Source: Diphasiastrum complanatum | Taxonomy: Eukaryota > Streptophyta > Lycopodiopsida > Lycopodiales > Lycopodiaceae | Length of the DNA stretch: 64,000 nt | Assembly: GCA_029204225.1 (NCBI GenBank) | Contig: CM055097.1 | Coordinates: 52,808,592-52,872,591 of the forward strand | Direction of reading: 5' to 3' | Shown here: positions 58,213 to 64,000 of the stretch, piece by piece | Layout of the letters: each line of letters starts with the position of its first letter | Position numbering within the stretch: the stretch's first letter is position 1 | The notes under the pieces: model-generated | Told to the model about the DNA's origin: nothing | What the model saw: only the letters and a program-made list of their open reading frames with translations | The model's database searches: none | Program-made: the position numbers and the translations under genes

Positions 58213-60039
58213 ATGTTAGGGCCATTTCTGACAGGGGGTTGGTCCAGCCAAAACGTCCTAAAAGGGTCAAGGGGCCCCACCTCTAATGGAGGTTCGGCCC
58301 TACGTGAACAACAGAGGGTTTGCCACTTCCAACCCTGATGGCCTTTTCTATTGCCCCGTGCTCCCCAACCGATGAAAGTTTTCTAGGCTCTCAGAGATAC
58401 GGTTGCAAGGAGGGGGTGTTAGTACTTTTGGCTGCACTGATTCACTAGCTTTCTAGAATCATGGTTCCGTAAAACTTTTGATCACTAATTCGTGTTAGGA
58501 TCTTGCTAATATCTCTTTCCCCATTGAATTCGGTTTATAGTTAGTAAAAATCTTACATGGGCTAGAAACCGATTTACTGTCTATGATGTGCTCGTGAGGT
58601 GCAAGTTATACGCACCGCTTTGTTTGCTAAGCGGCAGTATTTTCGCCGACCGTCGGGTCTAGGTATTTTGCTTGACAGTACCGACGGCGGGTGTGACTAG
58701 TGTGACGCTTAACCAAGGCGGTGTATTTCAACTACGGATGGTGGACGGCCCGCTTTGGTGTTTCATAGAGGTCGGGTCCAATTAATACGCTTCATAAATG
58801 ACGTACAAACAATTCCAACTTGACGATTTTCACAATTTATCAATCATGTCATATGTCAACTAGTTTATAGACCGGCCAACAACCACATGCAGTTACTATG
58901 AAGGAAAACCAGGCTCCACTACTAGCAATGTGTTAGAACATTGTTTTAACTTTAAAATGAAAAAGCGATTCCATACTAAGTACAATTCCACTCATAAACC
59001 GGTTGTCTCCCCTCTTACCTAACGGAAAACAATTCCATTGTCAATCTAGCTCAAATCATTCAAGAATAGCAATTACATACCCTAGATGACGCATGGAGTA
59101 AACGGAAAAACCTCAATAGCTACTTATCTTATCCGGCCAAAATCACAAACGATTTTATCATGTCAAAACAATAGTAAGTACGGAATCTTTGGAGTGTTTG
59201 GTTCCTGAAACACTACACACCGGCATACTACCATTCTGCTTCTAAAATTTTAGTATGATTCACTACAATGCACAATCGACTCATTATTCACTCAGTTGAA
59301 CGAGCATAACCACAAAATACAAACGCATCCGAACTCAAATCTATATGACCTTGTTAATAAACAGATGTAAGCGGTCTATAAAACCTTACTTGCTTCAAAA
59401 AACGCTTTATAAAAACTTTATTCTCATGTAGCTGACTATAGCAATAATCTCACATTGCATTCCGATTTAATTTTAAAAAATTTACAATCAGAACTTCACG
59501 AAACTTACTTGTTTCCCAACAAAAACGCTTATAACGATTTAGTTGGAAATGTGGAAAACCCCTACTATCACACACCATAACATGTTTATGACAAAACATA
59601 CTACTTTATGTTTATTGGTACAAATAAAGTTTGAAAAATCAGAACATACCTCAATGCGCAATTAGGTAGCCAGTTCGCCGCAAGAGCTGGCTAGTCATGA
59701 ATATTTCAAGTTCCTAGTCATATTGCCTTTACCGTCTTGCTTTGCCTTCTGAAATGATGGATAGCAGGTTTGAAGTACAACTCAAATAACCCACTGTCAG
59801 TGTTGGACCAGTGAGGGCTGCCTGCAGCGAATGGCTATAGAAGTGTGATCGAATCAGCCTCAAAATTGTGCTCAGCTCCTGACAGTAGTTGCATGCAACC
59901 CCAGTAACCGTAGCAAAACCACTTCGGAAAACAGTGAATAAATGGCTACAGAAGTGCGCTTGAATCTGCCTCGAAATTATACTCAATCGACTGTCAAAAA
60001 GGTATGAGGTCCACTAATCAGATGCAATGGACAGTCCGC

Positions 60040-60445
60040 ACAGACCACAGGCAGGTTTGCCGCAGGCAGAGGACAGGAAGACAGCGATCCGTAGGCCGAA
60101 AAATCCTCAAATGGGCAGCGAACAGGTTGTAAGAGGCCACAGTTAGGGAAGGGGCCCATTTTGACAATTGTAGGCCATGTGGCAGCAGCCTATTCGCTAC
60201 AGACGGAGTGCAGGTCTGTAGGCAGGCCCTGGCAAAGTTCTGCAGGTCGCAGACAGAGAAATGAGGCTACACACAATAATGGGAAGCCCCAAAACCGCCT
60301 GTTTTTGGCCGCAGACAGGCTGTGGGCCTGATTTTTCAATGTAAACAGTGTTCGGGAGGCCGCAATCGGTCTGATTTAGGGCCACAGGGCTCAAACAGGC
60401 CTCAACCAGACTGTGTAGGCCGCAGGCAGGGCGATAGGCCTAATT
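60040..60445. repeat. Interspersed GGCCGCAGGCAGG-like motifs
   Basis: GCCGCAGGCAG or close variants recur at about 60058, 60298, 60357 and 60417, with GATTT and GGGCC following in several. A decayed short-unit repeat within the candidate LTR. Confidence 0.5.
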
Positions 60446-61440
60446 TATGCGGCCTACCACAGATGCATCGCTGTCAATCACCATGAAATGCCACAGACTG
60501 TTGCAGTCTCTGGTTGCTGTCCACATTAACACACTTCCAACCACTCTCAACCCAGAACATACAATACGTAAACAACTCTCAAGGTTCTTCTACTGAGCTT
60601 AACCAATACATACAGCCAATAAACCAATACTCAACACATTCCATCACACAATGCCATCTACACACCTTGACACTATTGATTACGATGCTAATGCCGCTAA
60701 ACAATTGCAACCCTATTCTAGTACTTATGTGGCATAACAACAATACATCCTCAACTACACAACCCATCCATACATCCAGTAGCATTCCGTAAGCAATCAA
60801 CTTCATGATGAAACGACAAATACCTCAACACAATTCTCTCAACCCACAATCTATCCATGCAGGCTTACACGGCGATAGCCTGGTTCGTGCTTCAAACAAA
60901 TATCGTAGTAAGGGACAAGAAAGAAATAAGAGACAAATGCATTCACTTTCCCGCCATCAATAACTATGAGTTCAAACCACAATTGGAGAGAAAATGCAAG
61001 TCCAAATCAAATCGCAAACAAGCATTCTCTACACAATCTCCATGGCTTGGTCATTCACTCAACACTCTATTCAAAACACATCACCTCCACCTGTATGCCA
61101 AACCACTCTTAATCAATCGAGTTACTAACGATGGACTCATACTAATAATGAGGTTCAAACAATCAACACACACAAACACAATCTCTGAACTCCTCACTTC
61201 TCAAGCATTCACACAACAACTAGCATTAGCCAATGTGAAGCAAGACATACAAGCCAACCAAACCCACTAACCCTAACATGGAGTAACAATATTCACACTT
61301 ACTAACACCAAAATAAGACTTAATTCCAAAGGAAAACTAATCAACATTCTTTCTCAAACAAACAAGCTCTCAACATTCAACTCCCAAATGTACCAACTCC
61401 TAAAAACACTAACTAACAAATACACTAACATCCAAAAGCA

Positions 61441-61512
61441 CTAACTATCATCCAACTATCCCAACTATCATTCAACTATATCCAACTATCATTCAACTAT
61501 ATCCAACTACAC
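61441..61512. repeat. Short tandem repeat TATCCAACTATCATTCAAC
   Basis: About three to four imperfect copies of a ~19-base unit. Confidence 0.85.
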
Positions 61513-62171
61513 CTTAATACAAAGAGTGGCCTCCTTTTATAGTAAATCCCAAGTGTCCCCCTTCAAAATGAGGCTTTGCCAATTTTCATGCCCTTAAAAC
61601 CTTTTTTGCCATTTGTCCTCAACCCATTTGATAGTACACCTAGTGGCCTCCATAAGAGAGTGGGGGAGTGGTGCATTCAAGGCTCTCTTCCAAAACTAGT
61701 CAAGATGCCATTTTTGTCAAAGACTAGGGAGGCCATTCAAGTTTCCCCTTTTGTACACCCTAGAAGACCAAAATGTCAATGGCTAGTGGGTGTACCTCCC
61801 AAATTTTAGCCTCTAAGGTGTTTTGGCATTTAATATCCAAATTTTAGCTGAGGCCCTTTTTCAACCCCTATTGTTAGTAGGCGGCCTTCGTTTTTTTTTG
61901 GGTACTTGTGTTTTCGGCCTTCCTTCGATTTTTCAAGGGTCGTGCGCCTACTGCTCATTTGTCTGGGTTTTTGGCTTGTTGGGTAACCACTTGGCCCACA
62001 CATTTCGTTAATTGTCCGTAATTTGCCCTGACTTTGCCGTTAGGGTTTCTGTGACTCCTTGACACTGAATCCATATTTCCCGGTCCCGTTTTTACCCAAA
62101 ACTTTTCTTTCTCAATTTTTTCTTCCGTGGTTGACTTTTTCGGCATTCATGACTAGGGTTCCCGAGACAAC

Positions 62172-64000
62172 ACGGTTTCCCTGAAAAATACGCTGAGGGA
62201 TCATATATTAGTAAAACATAGACTCAGTAAATGGTGGGATTTTAGCACGGTCATACTGGCTATTTTTTTACAACTGGCCATTTTTGTGAAAAGTCGTAAA
62301 ATATTTATCGGCCATTTCTAAGGCCGCAAAATTTGCTCTAGCCTCATTTAGGACGGGCTGGGACCCAGTTCTAAGGCAACTTTGTGCCAATTTTCTCTAA
62401 TAAACGGATTTTACATGCCGATTTTTTTAATTATTGCGAATTAAACTTCAATATTAGTCCGATTTTCCGTGCAGAAATATCGGCTAACAAACATGGTTCA
62501 ATATTACATTTTAATCCTTTCTAGTTAATGATAAGCTTCAAATCCCACTGGATCCAAGAGCATTAACTCTAGGGACAAGCTTCTATCAATTAACAGATCC
62601 AATGTAATCCATGTATCAGATTCTACTTCTAACATCACAATTGACATCCAAAATTGCGGATAACTTAATGGGTACCAAGATATAAGTGAATTCTATCCAA
62701 GAAATTAATAACTGATATTAAGCAATTATTTACTGAGATTACTAAAATACTAATTGATACATTTCTCGATCACACTTACTACCTTTGATGTCTACTCTTC
62801 TTCCCTCCTTAGAATTTTCAATTCCCTGAATATCTATTTCAACTAAGATACTAAGAAGACGTAACGACATTAGTGAATGTTTAATACTGTAGGAAAAAAG
62901 TCTAAAACAATTTCATTTCTATCCTATACATGGGCTGAATAACCGATATACCAAAAACATCTACTAATATGAAAACACCACTACTCTGATCTTTTGAATA
63001 TAATTCACCATAGGATTTAACTGGAAATGAAATCAGTTTTTTATTAATTCCTATTGTTACGATTTTTCCCATAAAATCGCACTGTTCTCTCTTTTCACTT
63101 ATTGGCTTAAGAATTACTTCGTTAAAGTTACCTGTAATTAATGGAAAATAAAATTTGGATTCGAGTAGTTTCTATACTGCATTCACACCAAATGATTTTG
63201 TCGAATAAAGAATTACCTCCAAATACCATGAATTTTCCCTCATTAATTATTTAACAAGTATCTCAAAAGCTTTGGCATGTTCAATTTTAATGACCAAAAT
63301 CATAAAATCTACAATAACCAACTGATCGGTGTTCCACCGATTTGAAAAGGAGAAAACCGAAAAAACACGATTTAACTCCATTTACCGGGAGTATCAACAC
63401 TCCAGAGTTAAATGGTTTAAATAGCATCGTACCAAGGAATCAAATTCCTACACTGGGTATATGTCTGAGACCCATACCATTCTTCCCTTTTCGTCAAGAT
63501 CGGCTTAAAAAAAAATCATTTCCAGACCGATTTTTACAGCTTAATCAAAGGTCCAATAGTACTAAAGTTCCAAAATTAAACTGGCTTAGTAAAAATGTCA
63601 AAGTGATAAAGTCAGAAAACATGCATATTGTCCCTAGAGAAAGTAAATTCAAATTCCTTCAACTCCTGATACGAGAAACAATACAAAATCCAAGGCTATT
63701 CGAAATTTCTATAACTGGGTGGTAGTAGCTTGAATTTCCGGAGTTGTACTAGAAAATCGATTTCAATTAACTCAAAGCTACCAAAATGTTCAAAATTCTT
63801 TTCAAGCCTTGATTAATTAGCATGTAATAGCACTGATGCAAACAATTGGCCAATTCACCAATTTGCCGACCCCTTTCCATGCATCAAACTTCAAACACTA
63901 AGCATACAAAAAAAAAACCCTATTTTTTTTATAAAAAGAAGAAAGAAAATTTAGGGCCGGCTCCCCCCATCACTTCGTCCAAAGATAAATCAGGTTTTCA
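62172..64000. other. No gene recognised to the window end
   Basis: AT-rich sequence. A 127-codon plus-strand frame at 63342-63725 is Lys/Asn/Pro-rich without any domain and is probably fortuitous. It may be host DNA flanking the LTR or another decayed element. Confidence 0.4.

Larger units (their letters stand above)
58214..62171 (-). repeat. Candidate 5' LTR of the minus-strand gypsy element, ~4 kb
   Basis: Inner end is certain: plus-strand TGTTAGGGCC at 58214 follows the primer site. A plausible outer end is GACAACA at about 62171 (TGTTGTCTCGGG on the minus strand). A minus-strand TATA-like box CTATAAAAGGAGGCC lies at 61531-61545, fitting a U3 promoter. The interior has GGCCGCAGGCAGG-like motifs (60050-60440) and a short tandem repeat (61441-61512), with no coding sequence. 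The outer end needs the other LTR to confirm. Confidence 0.45.

Noticed and set aside
60514-61270. Plus-strand frames of 92 and 137 codons
   Set aside because: Pyrimidine/A-skewed composition gives Thr/Gln/Asn-rich text without domains; the region looks like LTR.
63342-63725. 127-codon plus-strand frame
   Set aside because: No domain, no context and a weak start; treated as fortuitous.

Overview
This window reads as nuclear DNA of a land plant. It carries a 14-exon gene for the chloroplast chaperonin beta subunit (CPN60B) with GT-AG introns and an N-terminal transit peptide, a split HVA22/TB2-DP1 gene, and a dense, nested layer of plant-type Ty3/gypsy and Ty1/copia retrotransposons, LINE remnants, a CACTA-type remnant and foldback elements. 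The DNA is AT-rich, with many GA/CT, CA and AT microsatellites. The species cannot be named from the sequence.

Layout. 1-4.8 kb: 3' two thirds of a Ty3/gypsy chromovirus (gag, protease, RT, RNase H, integrase, chromodomain) with four lesions. 4.8-7.0 kb: two BED-type zinc-finger remnants on opposite strands. 7.0-9.7 kb: a broken LINE RT and a Ty3/gypsy RT fragment, both on the minus strand, separated by two long GA tracts. 10.1-12.8 kb: copia, gypsy and LINE fragments in both orientations. 14.0-20.8 kb: six exons of an HVA22-like gene whose introns hold other insertions. 21.7-22.3 kb: a foldback element. 24.2-24.6 kb: a chain of six related hairpins. 25.4-27.0 kb: a tandem duplication and a CACTA-type (DUF4216) remnant. 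27.7-31.9 kb: an LTR element with two ~820-bp LTRs and a tRNA-Asp primer site but no RT. 32.0-33.6 kb: a coiled-coil ORF remnant. 33.9-38.4 kb: a Ty3/gypsy element on the minus strand with two protease-like domains and degenerate tandem repeats downstream of pol. 38.7-39.8 kb: a gypsy gag remnant.

40.0-46.8 kb holds CPN60B, the only clean complete gene; its 14 exons join in frame to 616 codons. Downstream is intergenic DNA with a degenerate ~350-bp tandem array. 50.9-56.2 kb is a pile of copia fragments with two tRNA-iMet primer sites. 56.4-62.2 kb is the 5' part of a minus-strand Ty3/gypsy element with a tRNA-Gly primer site and possibly a ~4-kb LTR. Nothing was recognised beyond 62.2 kb.

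The host genes have unrelated roles: CPN60B folds proteins in the plastid stroma, and HVA22-like proteins shape endoplasmic-reticulum membranes. Everything else is mobile-element derived and mostly broken by stops, frameshifts and deletions. The least explained items are the hairpin chain at 24.2-24.6 kb, the doubled protease region at 36.4-37.5 kb, and the Ser/Pro-rich plus coiled-coil reading frames near 15.5, 30.2 and 32.5 kb.
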